64,000 bases of DNA, taken from the NCBI RefSeq assembly GCF_041505935.1, contig NZ_CP140110.1. One strand, 5' to 3'. A model generated the notes under the pieces. The model did not search any database and was not told the origin of the DNA. It saw nothing but the letters and a program-made list of their open reading frames with translations. The position numbers and the translations under genes were made by a program. This document shows positions 40,712 through 48,863 of this stretch, in pieces. The stretch comes from Fervidobacterium_A thailandense. GTDB lineage: Bacteria; Thermotogota; Thermotogae; Thermotogales; Fervidobacteriaceae. Every line of letters begins with the position of its first letter. Within the stretch, counting starts at the first letter, position 1.

Positions 40712-40740
40712 TAAATCTAAATTCAAGCTGGAGGGTTCAC

Positions 40741-41142
40741 ATGAAGAGAGGAATAACGTTAGTTGAGGCACTAATTTCAATACTCATCATCTCTATGGCA
40801 ATCGGAATAGCCACGCTAAGTGTTTCCAGGCTCATGTCGGCAGTTTATGGAAATTCAAAACTCGTTGAGCTGTCGGAAATACTCTTCAACACATGCGAAG
40901 AGCTTGTTTATCAAGATGTCTCTCGAATTCAGGAAGGTTCCAGAGAGATTGTGTACAACGGTAAAAAGTACGTGATACGTGTAAGGAAAGAGGTTTTAAC
41001 TCCGCAGTATGTATTCAAAAGAGGAGACAGTATTGTAGCAAAACCACCAGAGCTGAGAACGGAACCAGTTACAAAGGTAATTGTTACCGTTTTAGATGAT
41101 CAGAACAGATTCGTTACAGCCGAAATTATTCCAAAACAATAA
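40741..41142 (+). CDS. Type IV minor pilin/pseudopilin (PilV/GspI-like)
   Basis: 133 residues from ATG 40741 behind GGAGGGTTCAC. The prepilin signal is MKRG followed by ITLVEALISILIIS, with Gly at -1 and Glu at +5 for PilD-type cleavage and N-methylation. The rest is a short globular domain ending in beta strands (KVIVTVLDD). It is exported and assembled by a type IV pilus or type II secretion machine encoded elsewhere. Confidence 0.88.
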   Translation: MKRGITLVEALISILIISMAIGIATLSVSRLMSAVYGNSKLVELSEILFNTCEELVYQDVSRIQEGSREIVYNGKKYVIRVRKEVLTPQYVFKRGDSIVAKPPELRTEPVTKVIVTVLDDQNRFVTAEIIPKQ

Positions 41143-41166
41143 CAAAGCGGAGCAGGTGGTTCACTG

Positions 41167-41706
41167 ATGAAAGTGAGAAAAGGTTACACTATGACGGAGT
41201 TAATGGTAGGATTGGTCATAATAGCGATCGTTCTTGGTATTAGTATTCCTGCCCTTTATATTCTTGCTACAAGGCTACCAACGGAGGCCACGATAACGAC
41301 GGCTTCTGAGAGAGTTCTGTTTCTTCTTGCTGATGGTCGGCTTTTGAGCATTTCAGCCGAACAACCGGTAAAGTTTCGCTTTTCAAAGATAAGTAACGGT
41401 TTTTTGTTCCAGGTCTTTGTGGACAAGGAACTTGATGGCGTTCCCGACGACCCGAATTCCGTAAAGGAAGCAAGGCTTACCACCACGGAAGATAGGAGTT
41501 ATGGAGAGATGAAAATCCTGTTCAACGGTTTAGAATTAAGCAACTTGGAGGATTTTTACATATACGATGGGGTGTTCATAAAGTACGCTCAGCAAAATTC
41601 TTCCACGGAATATTCGAATTACAGGATAGATTTCGTGTTGCGGAACCTGAGACGATCTATCGTCATTAGAGATTCCATGCCAAAGATAGAAGAAACTGGT
41701 AGGTGA
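41167..41706 (+). CDS. Type IV minor pilin/pseudopilin (GspH/FimT-like)
   Basis: 179 residues. The prepilin signal MKVRKG is followed by YTMTELMVGLVIIAIVLGIS, with Gly -1 and Glu +5. The globular part has strands around VLFLLADGRLLSISAEQPVKFRF, like GspH/FimT pseudopilins. It lies 24 bases after the previous pilin gene. Confidence 0.87.
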   Translation: MKVRKGYTMTELMVGLVIIAIVLGISIPALYILATRLPTEATITTASERVLFLLADGRLLSISAEQPVKFRFSKISNGFLFQVFVDKELDGVPDDPNSVKEARLTTTEDRSYGEMKILFNGLELSNLEDFYIYDGVFIKYAQQNSSTEYSNYRIDFVLRNLRRSIVIRDSMPKIEETGR

Positions 41707-41710
41707 TTAC

Positions 41711-42778
41711 GTGCTTTTAAGAAATAGAAGAGGCTTTACTCTCACCGAAGTATTAATCGTTTTGGTAATATTAACGATATTTTTCGCTATCCTTGTCACA
41801 ATGGTACACGGTGTGGTGACGGCGTACCGGTTTTCGAAAACCACACTTCAAGCACTTTATGCTGAGAGCTACATACGTTTCTTTTTCGACATGCTCGAAA
41901 ACGAACTACGGTGGGCCGGCAGTGGCACGCATTTGATGAGGGAAGGTTTTTCTTCATCACCTCCACCAACAGGAGATCCGGATCTACACAATCAGGTTAG
42001 ATTCGGTAAGATGTCCGGAATAACACGTGTTAGATTTTCCGAAGTTTTGGATTACCTGTGGATAAGAACATGGGGAATTGATGTTCGTGTCGAAGGTCAG
42101 GAAATAGCTTTCTACCTGACTTATTTAAAAACCTATCCCGTTCTATTTAAAAGAGTCCCTAACATTACGAATAGATATGTTGCATTAAACACCGGATTTG
42201 TCGGAAAGTCCAACTGGGTAATTTCAGCAAGTAGACTTTCAACAGGAGCAAACGAATATTTCTCAACTTTGGTGAACGTATCTGTCACAATGCCCAACGG
42301 AACACCATTTACCGGCGGCGAGATAAGGAAAAATGACGAATTGAACATAGTGTGTCCGGGAAATGTCAAATGGCACGAGTATATTTATTTTGTGGTTGAG
42401 TCAGTGGGTCGAGGACTGTTTGGTATTGATTTCGGAGAAGGTTTTCGTAGGATAAGGGTAGCCTTCAACCCTTCAACAAGGACAATCTACGTAACTAAAT
42501 ACTCGCCTGTATCCGGCGCAAGCATCACCCAGAGAATTCTCGAAAACGTGAAAAATTTTGAGATTTACCTTGCAAGGCAAGGTGGAGCCGGTTTGGATTT
42601 TGAAAGAGTTGATCCTGCGACCTGGAATACGAGAAAACCTACCGTTGCCGTTAGCCAACTTGTCGGTTTTAAATTTCTCATCGAATGGGAGTCACCGTGG
42701 CTTGTTGGAGCAAGACCAATTTTGATCAGGAAAGAACGCGTGATTTTATTGCCTGAAGTTCTTGATTCGAGTATGTAG
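41711..42778 (+). CDS. Large minor pilin/pseudopilin (PilW/GspJ-like)
   Basis: 355 residues, starting with GTG. The prepilin signal RNRRG is followed by FTLTEVLIVLVILTIFFAILV. The large extracellular domain has a predicted beta-sheet with several aromatic clusters; size and position fit PilW/GspJ. It begins 4 bases after the previous stop. Confidence 0.87.
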   Translation: MLLRNRRGFTLTEVLIVLVILTIFFAILVTMVHGVVTAYRFSKTTLQALYAESYIRFFFDMLENELRWAGSGTHLMREGFSSSPPPTGDPDLHNQVRFGKMSGITRVRFSEVLDYLWIRTWGIDVRVEGQEIAFYLTYLKTYPVLFKRVPNITNRYVALNTGFVGKSNWVISASRLSTGANEYFSTLVNVSVTMPNGTPFTGGEIRKNDELNIVCPGNVKWHEYIYFVVESVGRGLFGIDFGEGFRRIRVAFNPSTRTIYVTKYSPVSGASITQRILENVKNFEIYLARQGGAGLDFERVDPATWNTRKPTVAVSQLVGFKFLIEWESPWLVGARPILIRKERVILLPEVLDSSM

Positions 42779-42798
42779 GAAAAGCGGGTGGTAAGTGT

Positions 42799-43245
42799 AT
42801 GAAGAAAGGAATCATAACCATATCAGTTGCGTTGATTATTCTCATTATTTCTTCTATTTCCGTACTTTTTCTCTCGGGAATTATGAGGGAAATTTTCCAA
42901 ACAGAACAAAGAATTACCGAATCAATTGAAAATTCTTACTCACGACTACTCATACTCTCCGGAACTAACATTTGGCAATATTTCCTTTCTATAAACGCTG
43001 CATACTGGGACTATATACGAACTGCCGACGACACAGGTCCAACGGCTCTAAATACGGAGATATCATTCAACACGGCCATCAACTTTGGTTTTCAAAGGTC
43101 CTCCACCACAAATTATACACTGAGCTCGCTTACAGTTTTCCACGAAGGTGCCCAGAAGCTTATGAGCGTACGATTCAATATTATAAAGAACGGGCAACCG
43201 TATCCTTACTCAGCTGTGGTCGATTTCGGATGGCCAGGCTTTTAA
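42799..43245 (+). CDS. PilX/GspK-like minor pilin
   Basis: 148 residues. MKKG precedes IITISVALIILIISSISVLF, a prepilin-like hydrophobic helix, but Glu +5 is absent, the hallmark of PilX/GspK tip pilins. It closes the operon. An H-I-J-K-type tip complex with the Ca-loop protein is the likely assembly (inference). Confidence 0.75.
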   Translation: MKKGIITISVALIILIISSISVLFLSGIMREIFQTEQRITESIENSYSRLLILSGTNIWQYFLSINAAYWDYIRTADDTGPTALNTEISFNTAINFGFQRSSTTNYTLSSLTVFHEGAQKLMSVRFNIIKNGQPYPYSAVVDFGWPGF

Positions 43246-43254
43246 ACTCATCCG

Positions 43255-44196
43255 CTATGAAAATCTTCCTAATCTTTTCAACACCTCACACGTTTCCTTG
43301 CCGCGTCCCATGGTGAATAAATGAACCCCCGGAGCTCCTTTTTCGAGGAGTTCGTTTATCAACTCGACGGTAAAGCTTACTCCAATTTCGAATTCTTCAC
43401 TCTCTGTTCTTGCATCTTTCATTCGCTCAAGAAAACTTTGAGGAATGTTGACGAAGAATTTTTTTGGAATTGCGTAAACTGATTTCAAACTCACCACCGG
43501 TTTCACTCCTGGCAAGATAGGCACATCTACACCTACTCTTCGGCATCTTTCGACGAAATCAGCGTAAACATTTGCATCAAAGACCATCTGAGTTATCACA
43601 AAATGTGCTCCAGCATCAATTTTTCGCTTTAGGAATGAGATATCTTCATCTAAATTTGGTGACTCGAAATGTTTTTCCGGATACCCCGCTACTCCGATGC
43701 AGAAGTCCGTTTTTCTTTCCGGAATCTCCATGTACAAGTATTTCCCTTCGTTCATCTTCGCAATCTGTTCAACTAACTCGTAAGAATATGTGTAATCTCC
43801 TTTCTGTGGTGTCTTCGTTTCCTCACCGCGTACCACAAAGACATTTTCCACACCCATAATCCATAGATCAATGAGTAAATTTTCCATCTCGAATTTGTTC
43901 ATACCCTTGCAAATCAGATGTGGTACAACCTCAATCTCATCACCATACCTTCTTAAGATGGCAGCCGTAAGTCCGACAGTCCCCGGACGCTTCATCTTGT
44001 ACACCTTTTCAATCCTATCTCCAAACTCTACGTATTCCACTTCCACTGGGTGTCTTGTGATGTTTACGAACGAAATATCAAACTCCATAAGTTTATCTAA
44101 CGTCTTGAAAATTTCATCTACATCTCCACCTTTTTTCGGAGGAATTATTTCAACGGATAATACTTTCTGACGCGATATCTTGTCGACAATCTTCAT
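43255..44196 (-). CDS. metF: Methylenetetrahydrofolate reductase
   Basis: It reduces 5,10-methylene-THF to 5-methyl-THF, the methyl donor for methionine. The 313-residue flavoprotein barrel contains SVEIIPPK with the catalytic Glu, NITRHP, VPHLICKGMNKFEMENLL, VVRGEE, FCIGVAGYPEKH and FVITQMVFDAN. It ends the homocysteine operon and supplies the methyl group for the product of the genes before it. Confidence 0.95.
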   Translation of the reverse strand: MKIVDKISRQKVLSVEIIPPKKGGDVDEIFKTLDKLMEFDISFVNITRHPVEVEYVEFGDRIEKVYKMKRPGTVGLTAAILRRYGDEIEVVPHLICKGMNKFEMENLLIDLWIMGVENVFVVRGEETKTPQKGDYTYSYELVEQIAKMNEGKYLYMEIPERKTDFCIGVAGYPEKHFESPNLDEDISFLKRKIDAGAHFVITQMVFDANVYADFVERCRRVGVDVPILPGVKPVVSLKSVYAIPKKFFVNIPQSFLERMKDARTESEEFEIGVSFTVELINELLEKGAPGVHLFTMGRGKETCEVLKRLGRFS

Positions 44197-44252
44197 CTAC
44201 CGTACTCCCCCTTTTATGAACAGGCTGACGATTTTAAAAATCCAAGCTTGAA

Positions 44253-45017
44253 TCACGCTTGCTCCAAGCGAAGTGTCTTCCCAGCAACAGCGATTTTGTC
44301 ATCAAGGATTGCTATAATACCTACGAAGTTGTCTCCCATTTCCTCTTGAGCAAGAATAGTTACTTTTTTCAAATCTTCCGCAATTTTAACCATGTTACCG
44401 TACCGAGTCGCAAAAGCATCTGCTATAGCCGCCTTTGTGGAAATAACGGTAACCGCATCAGCATTTCCAAAACTCAGCGAGTGTCCGATTTTCCCGGACG
44501 AAGTACAAACTCCGTACTCTCCACCAGGAAGAACTATGGCAATCCTGTTGAAAGGTGAATTGAAATTGGCAAAGACTCCTATCTTTATCTCTTCCTCCGT
44601 TTTCAGATAAATATCTCCGCCGTTTTCAACGATCACATTTCTTACACAAAAGCGTTCAGCCAACCGTTTTCCCACCCACTGAGCGATGGCTCCCGCAACC
44701 GCGGCCATAGGTCCAACACCAGCTAAGAAAGATGCGTGAATCATTTCATCAATTATTTCCCTGGTTGGTAGTGCGAAGTTGCTTTTCAGTTCTATGTGAA
44801 TAGGCTCCAGCGTTTCGAAAAAAATAGAAGACTCAACTTTCAACTTTTCGAACATTTCGTAAGCATCCTTGACAAGGTCGTAAGCGAAATCAACCATTTC
44901 CACGGAAAACGAGTCCGTCGCAATTGCCAAATCAGTGTACTTATAGCGTACGAAAAACCGGGAATACTTATCACTCAGACGCGTTCGGTAAAACTTATTT
45001 GCAACAGGTACCTTCAT
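44253..45017 (-). CDS. UPF0280/COG2122 protein, sulfide-assimilation partner
   Basis: 254 residues, ApbE-like in outline: FLAGVGPMAAVAGAIAQWVG, then VENGGDIYLK and CTSSGKIGHSLSFGNADAVTVIS. This is the COG2122 family. In Methanosarcina the COG2122 protein MA1715 aids sulfide use in homocysteine synthesis together with the DUF39-type protein. Its place here directly after a DUF39-ferredoxin gene (23-base overlap) agrees. TGGAGGT precedes the ATG. Confidence 0.85.
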   Translation of the reverse strand: MKVPVANKFYRTRLSDKYSRFFVRYKYTDLAIATDSFSVEMVDFAYDLVKDAYEMFEKLKVESSIFFETLEPIHIELKSNFALPTREIIDEMIHASFLAGVGPMAAVAGAIAQWVGKRLAERFCVRNVIVENGGDIYLKTEEEIKIGVFANFNSPFNRIAIVLPGGEYGVCTSSGKIGHSLSFGNADAVTVISTKAAIADAFATRYGNMVKIAEDLKKVTILAQEEMGDNFVGIIAILDDKIAVAGKTLRLEQA

Positions 45018-46419
45018 TACACTCGTTTACCTCCAGTCTTTTCACCTGTAAGACTTCTACTTCAGGCAGAGGGAGCCCTATTGGACACACATCCTCGCAA
45101 AGTCTACATCCGGTACAAAGATTGCGAATAACAGTTACCTTCCCAGTCTCGTTAAACCTCAGGGCCCCAAAGTTACAGACACTGATGCATGCTCCACATC
45201 CTACGCACTCATTGTGAAGTGAGGACTTCAATCTTTCTATTTCCAGATCGATTTCCAAATTTTGCAAGATATCCAAATCGTCATTTGGTCTTGTCAACAA
45301 AGCTCGCTCTTCATTTAGCATCTCTACTGGTTTTGTCAGGTAGAACCTACCCTTTTCCACCCACTCTTTCAAAGTATTTGCAATTTCTCTTGCTTTCGAC
45401 AAGCTCGATAGCGGACTGGTTCTAACCAGTTTTCCGAAAAGTTCAACCTCTCCGGAGAACAATTCGCTGTAAGTAACAACCCTAATCAACGGCTTTTCAG
45501 GTCTCGAATAATCCCTGATCTCGGTCTTCAGTTCGCGATTCGATAAGCTCAAATAAAACGCAATTTCTTCGTCGAGTACGGGAATAGGTACACCAACACC
45601 AACGAACAACGTAACACCGTAGTTTTTGAAATATGCCCCTCTCACGTATTCAGCGCTCATCTTCTTCGCATCCCCGATTAATGCCAAAGTTCTTGCAGGG
45701 ACCATTGGTACTCCGTTTTCGTCTTCTTTCACGTTCGTTCTGAACTGGGTTCCATACCAAGCCACGTAACCAATCGTACCACCTAAGAAGATCCTCGTGC
45801 CTACACCAATAGTTCTAAGTTTGGGATCTTTCAAGAGTGGGCTGAGTTCACCGGAGGTCGAAAACGTGACGTTACCATAGTTTGGGAGTAGTTTCCCCAT
45901 GTAAGTGTAAAGTATCCTATCTGAACCGTTCGTCGCTGCTGAGTAGTTTTGGTAAGCGTTTCGTGGATTGAAGAGGTAAAAATCGTTAATGGAGTGTTTG
46001 TCCACCAAGCCTTCATAATACCGTCTGGGATAGCAATCGGTTCCCTTGCCCCAGGCTTGCAGGAGAAGTTTTTCACCACGTATGAGTAGTTCTATCACAT
46101 GCCCTCCGCCAAACGTTGGATCCTCCTCAGATTCAGCCGTTGCTCCTAAGTAACCGTCCACGGCTGCGATACCACCGTACACTGGTACACCGGCCAGTTT
46201 TATCCGCTCCATGCGCATTGGAGGAACGGTGTGTCCGAAGTTGATGAACGCACCACTGGAGCACATAGGTGCAAAGGTCCCTGTCGTTACCACGTCTACT
46301 TTCTTAAAAGCCGACTTAACTCCCTCTTCCTTGCACATTTTTATGAACTCTTCGGCAGTTAATACAACTGCTTCCCCGTTGGCAATCTTTTCGTTTATCT
46401 CATCTATCGTTCTCACCAT
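44995..46419 (-). CDS. DUF39 homocysteine-biosynthesis protein fused to a 2[4Fe-4S] ferredoxin
   Basis: 474 residues. Residues 1-390 are the DUF39/HcyBio domain (FKKVDVVTTGTFAPMCSSGAFINFGH, GGGHVIELLIRGE, GGTIGYVAWYGTQF). Residues 400-460 carry two cluster motifs, CVGCGACISVC and CTGCRLCEDVC. In Methanosarcina the two parts are separate proteins (MA1821 and MA1822) that convert aspartate semialdehyde and sulfide to homocysteine; here they are one chain. It overlaps the aspartokinase gene by 20 bases. Confidence 0.9.
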   Translation of the reverse strand: MVRTIDEINEKIANGEAVVLTAEEFIKMCKEEGVKSAFKKVDVVTTGTFAPMCSSGAFINFGHTVPPMRMERIKLAGVPVYGGIAAVDGYLGATAESEEDPTFGGGHVIELLIRGEKLLLQAWGKGTDCYPRRYYEGLVDKHSINDFYLFNPRNAYQNYSAATNGSDRILYTYMGKLLPNYGNVTFSTSGELSPLLKDPKLRTIGVGTRIFLGGTIGYVAWYGTQFRTNVKEDENGVPMVPARTLALIGDAKKMSAEYVRGAYFKNYGVTLFVGVGVPIPVLDEEIAFYLSLSNRELKTEIRDYSRPEKPLIRVVTYSELFSGEVELFGKLVRTSPLSSLSKAREIANTLKEWVEKGRFYLTKPVEMLNEERALLTRPNDDLDILQNLEIDLEIERLKSSLHNECVGCGACISVCNFGALRFNETGKVTVIRNLCTGCRLCEDVCPIGLPLPEVEVLQVKRLEVNECNEGTCCK

Positions 46420-47776
46420 CTTGACTCCCTCCCCAGAACTCGTCGTGAACTCTCCTTACAGCTTCCACTTCGGCTTCTTCAGGAACAATGAAGTACAGTG
46501 AGACCTCGGAGGCCCCAGCTGAAATCATCTCAACGTTAATTCCACCGTCCGCAACTGCTTTGAAAATTCTCGAAGCGATACCATGATGGTCAAGCAGACC
46601 TTCACCCACGACTGCGATCAGTGCTTTGTCATGCTTGAAAGTAACCTCTTCAATCTCGTTTAACCTAAGCGATTCAGCAAGTTTCATGACTCTTTCTCCG
46701 TCTTTTCGTGAAACGATTAGGCTGATGCATGTCTGCGATGTAATAACGAACTTTATATTTATCCCCGCACTTGCAACAGCTCTTGCGATTTCGCCCAAGA
46801 CACCGGGTACACGTCCAAGGTTCCGTCCTTTAAACTGCACGATTGCTATATCCCTGCTTGACGAGATACTCTTTACACAAGAATCCACCTTCGTCTTCTC
46901 TGGAACAATCCGTGTGCATCTATTTAAGTCAAATCCGTTTGTCACATCACATATGTAAAGTGGTATATTCCTAAGCCTCAGTGGATCGACGGCATTGTAG
47001 TGTAGCACTTTTGCACCAAAATAAGAGAGCTCATCAGCCTCATCGTAGCTCAAAGTTGAAACTAAAGACGGACAGCTTACCGCCCTTGGATCACCGGTCA
47101 AGAAGCCTGGAACATCTTTAAACAAGGCAACGTACTCGGCTCTCAAGCAATACCCTAACGCGGTAGCTGTGTAATCACTTCCCCCACGACCAAGTATGGT
47201 GATATCCCCGCTCGGAGAAGCACCGTAAAATCCAGGGACGATGACATCATTCGATATCCATTTGTCTACATTGGCAAGTATGTTCTCCTCAGTTCGCTCC
47301 AAAATAATCGTTGCACCACCGAACTTCCCGTCAGTTACTATAAAATCCTTTGGATCCATTAGAGAAAAGTCCAAACCGTTCTTTCGAAAAATCTCACTTA
47401 AAACATATGCGCTGCACCGTTCCCCGTGACTTACCACGGTATCGTACACAAAATCAGGGACTCTCCCTATAAGCTGTGCACCCAGTAGAAAACCCTCTAT
47501 AGAGAAAACAATTGACCTTAGCTTATCATCGTCGTTTCCCAAAAAATTCCTGTGAAACTTATAAAGATCATCCAGAAAATTATTAATCTCTATATCCCGC
47601 AAATTTCTCAGTGCATTTACCAATTTGTCTGTGACACCGTAAAGAGCACTTACAACCACTACGTAACGCATATCTTGCGATGATTTCTTCAAGGAAGTCA
47701 AGATAGAAATAACGTGTTGAACGTCCCCCACACTTTTGAAATTCGATCCTCCGAACTTTAGAATTGCAAACTTCAC
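46400..47776 (-). CDS. Aspartate kinase
   Basis: It phosphorylates aspartate, the first step to aspartate semialdehyde. 458 residues from GTG 47776, 8 bases after GGAGGT. LKFGGSN, VVVVSALYGVTDKLV, HGERCSAYVLSE, ILGRGGSDYTATALG and FKDVPGFLTGDPR mark the kinase domain. Two ACT modules follow (VPGVLGEIARAVASAGINIKFV; DHHGIASRIFKAVADGGINVEMIS), implying feedback control. As the first enzyme of an operon leading to homocysteine it is probably a methionine-branch isoform (inference). Confidence 0.93.
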   Translation of the reverse strand: MKFAILKFGGSNFKSVGDVQHVISILTSLKKSSQDMRYVVVVSALYGVTDKLVNALRNLRDIEINNFLDDLYKFHRNFLGNDDDKLRSIVFSIEGFLLGAQLIGRVPDFVYDTVVSHGERCSAYVLSEIFRKNGLDFSLMDPKDFIVTDGKFGGATIILERTEENILANVDKWISNDVIVPGFYGASPSGDITILGRGGSDYTATALGYCLRAEYVALFKDVPGFLTGDPRAVSCPSLVSTLSYDEADELSYFGAKVLHYNAVDPLRLRNIPLYICDVTNGFDLNRCTRIVPEKTKVDSCVKSISSSRDIAIVQFKGRNLGRVPGVLGEIARAVASAGINIKFVITSQTCISLIVSRKDGERVMKLAESLRLNEIEEVTFKHDKALIAVVGEGLLDHHGIASRIFKAVADGGINVEMISAGASEVSLYFIVPEEAEVEAVRRVHDEFWGGSQDGENDR

Positions 47777-47825
47777 CCTTTGCCACCTCCCCGGATTCAA
47801 GCTTCATCTTTCGGATCTTAACTAC

Positions 47826-47858
47826 AAAAAAGCGGTCGGGTTTTTTCAACCCGACCGC
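47826..47858 (-). terminator. Leader terminator upstream of aspartate kinase
   Basis: Minus strand: an 11-bp GC-rich stem (GCGGTCGGGTT with AACCCGACCGC), 5-base loop and six T. It lies only about 50 bases before the aspartokinase start, with no promoter visible in between, so it sits in the leader of the operon. Confidence 0.85.
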
Positions 47859-47910
47859 CGATTTTCCTTGCCAACAAACTACAGGTGTACCCCTCGGCGG
47901 TCGGTACACC
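47849..47910 (-). promoter_or_regulatory. Candidate attenuator: competing antiterminator pairing
   Basis: The minus-strand RNA has a hairpin GGTGTACC/GGTACACC (47910-47884) whose loop region CCGACCGCCGA (47904-47894) is exactly complementary to TCGGCGGTCGG (47861-47851), the 5' arm of the downstream terminator. The two pairings exclude each other. I know no named riboswitch with this sequence. Confidence 0.55.
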
Positions 47911-48052
47911 ACATCATCATAGGCATCATTGCTATTTCATGTGTCTTTTTGACAAATAGCTTTACTGACTGCTCTGAGAAATTAGCCCCCAGTGTTCTCA
48001 TCAGCCGCCTCACCACGCTCAATAAGAAACTCCCCCCAGCACTCGTATCCAA
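47879..48052 (-). CDS. Small ORF 2, copy B (uncertain)
   Basis: 57 codons from TTG 48052 to TAG. The central part NFSEQSVKLFVKKTHEIAMM matches copy A (48234-48452) strongly, while the C-terminus differs and runs into the attenuator hairpin. No good ribosome site is visible. It may be a real small gene or a remnant. Confidence 0.35.
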   Translation of the reverse strand: MDTSAGGSFLLSVVRRLMRTLGANFSEQSVKLFVKKTHEIAMMPMMMWCTDRRGVHL

Positions 48053-48061
48053 AAATTACTT

Positions 48062-48187
48062 TCAGAGGCCGTTTTTGCTCTTCTTTCTTTTGATTGCCTC
48101 ACGAACCGTTACTGAAAGTACAACACCTACCAAAACCAGCACCAAAATTAATTCAAACAATTCGCTGAGAGTTATAACGAGTTTCAC
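48062..48187 (-). CDS. Small ORF 1, copy B: 41-residue membrane peptide
   Basis: GTG at 48187 follows AAGGGGGAACGGT. The peptide is one hydrophobic helix (LFELILVLVLVGVVLSV) with a basic tail (REAIKRKKSKNGL). It is the first ORF on the message from the promoter at 48241-48268. The diverged copy A upstream has a frameshift and no start. Function unknown; it could be a leader or an independent small membrane protein. Confidence 0.6.
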   Translation of the reverse strand: MKLVITLSELFELILVLVLVGVVLSVTVREAIKRKKSKNGL

Positions 48188-48233
48188 ACCGTTCCCCCTT
48201 GGTTTTCTGAGGAAATTACAAAACCGCGTTCGT

Positions 48234-48452
48234 TTAGTTTATTATACTCAAAGCCGTGAAAAATTCAAGACCTGATTTGACTATCCACAAGTATGTCGAC
48301 TTTTGTGGGAGTTTAAGATACATCATCATGGCTATTTCATGTATCTTTTTGACAAATAACTTCACTGACTGCTCTGAAGAATTAGCGTTTTGCTTACCTA
48401 TAAATGGTCCCACTGCGCTCAACTCAAGAAGCTTCTTAGCACTCGTACCCAA
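48234..48452 (-). CDS. Small ORF 2, copy A (uncertain)
   Basis: 72 codons from TTG 48452, sharing NSSEQSVKLFVKKIHEIAMM with copy B. Its last codons overlap the promoter for the downstream unit. No strong ribosome site. Preservation of this segment in both copies hints at coding, but expression is unproven. Confidence 0.35.
   Translation of the reverse strand: MGTSAKKLLELSAVGPFIGKQNANSSEQSVKLFVKKIHEIAMMMYLKLPQKSTYLWIVKSGLEFFTALSIIN
48241..48268 (-). promoter_or_regulatory. Promoter for small ORF B and the homocysteine operon
   Basis: Minus strand: TTGAAT (48268-48263), 16 bases, TATAAT (48246-48241). Start near 48234. It is the only good promoter I find before aspartate kinase. Confidence 0.65.
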
Positions 48453-48461
48453 GAATCACTT

Positions 48462-48590
48462 TCAGAGGCTATTTTTGATCTTCCTTCTTTTGTTCGACTC
48501 AGGAAACATCATCAAGAATACAGCCTTAGTCAAAACGAGGACAAAAATTAATGAAATTGGCTCCCCGAGCGTTAAACGAGTTTTGTAGTA
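48462..48590 (-). pseudogene. Decayed copy A of small ORF 1
   Basis: Reads SLIFVLVLTKAVFLMMFPESNKRRKIKNSL and a stop, clearly related to copy B, but the region of the start codon is changed and a one-base shift separates it from the conserved leader. Further upstream, 48613-48803 holds nothing I can support. Confidence 0.55.
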
Positions 48591-48803
48591 ACTTCTCTCT
48601 TGGTTTTTTGAGAACTTAGTGCGCAGTACTCGGTCGGATTAATATCTTACGCAGGAGTCAAGTTTCGATCTGAGCAACGACTTGAGTAGTTCAAGAAAGC
48701 AAAAAGGAGCACATGCTTTACAAGGTATTTGCTGCCAACAAAATGGATGCTTTTTTTATCAAGGAGTACCACCAAAGATGAGCAAAAACAAAATTCAAAG
48801 GCT

Positions 48804-48838
48804 TAAATAAAAAAGGGATGGGTAGCTACCCATCCCTT
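48804..48838 (-). terminator. Terminator of cstA
   Basis: A 13-bp-per-arm perfect palindromic hairpin (AAGGGATGGGTAG and complement) followed on the minus strand by TTTTTATTT. Confidence 0.9.
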
Positions 48839-48863
48839 ATGAAATCTGAACCAATAACTTAAC

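Noticed and set aside
47826..47910. SAM riboswitch or T-box in the homocysteine operon leader
   Set aside because: None of the conserved cores (S-box GGC/AAC elements, T-box TGGNACC) is present; only the alternative hairpin logic remains.
48713..48781. Plus-strand 22-codon ORF after AAGGAG
   Set aside because: The spacing to ATG is only 3 bases, the peptide has no recognisable feature and there is no promoter.
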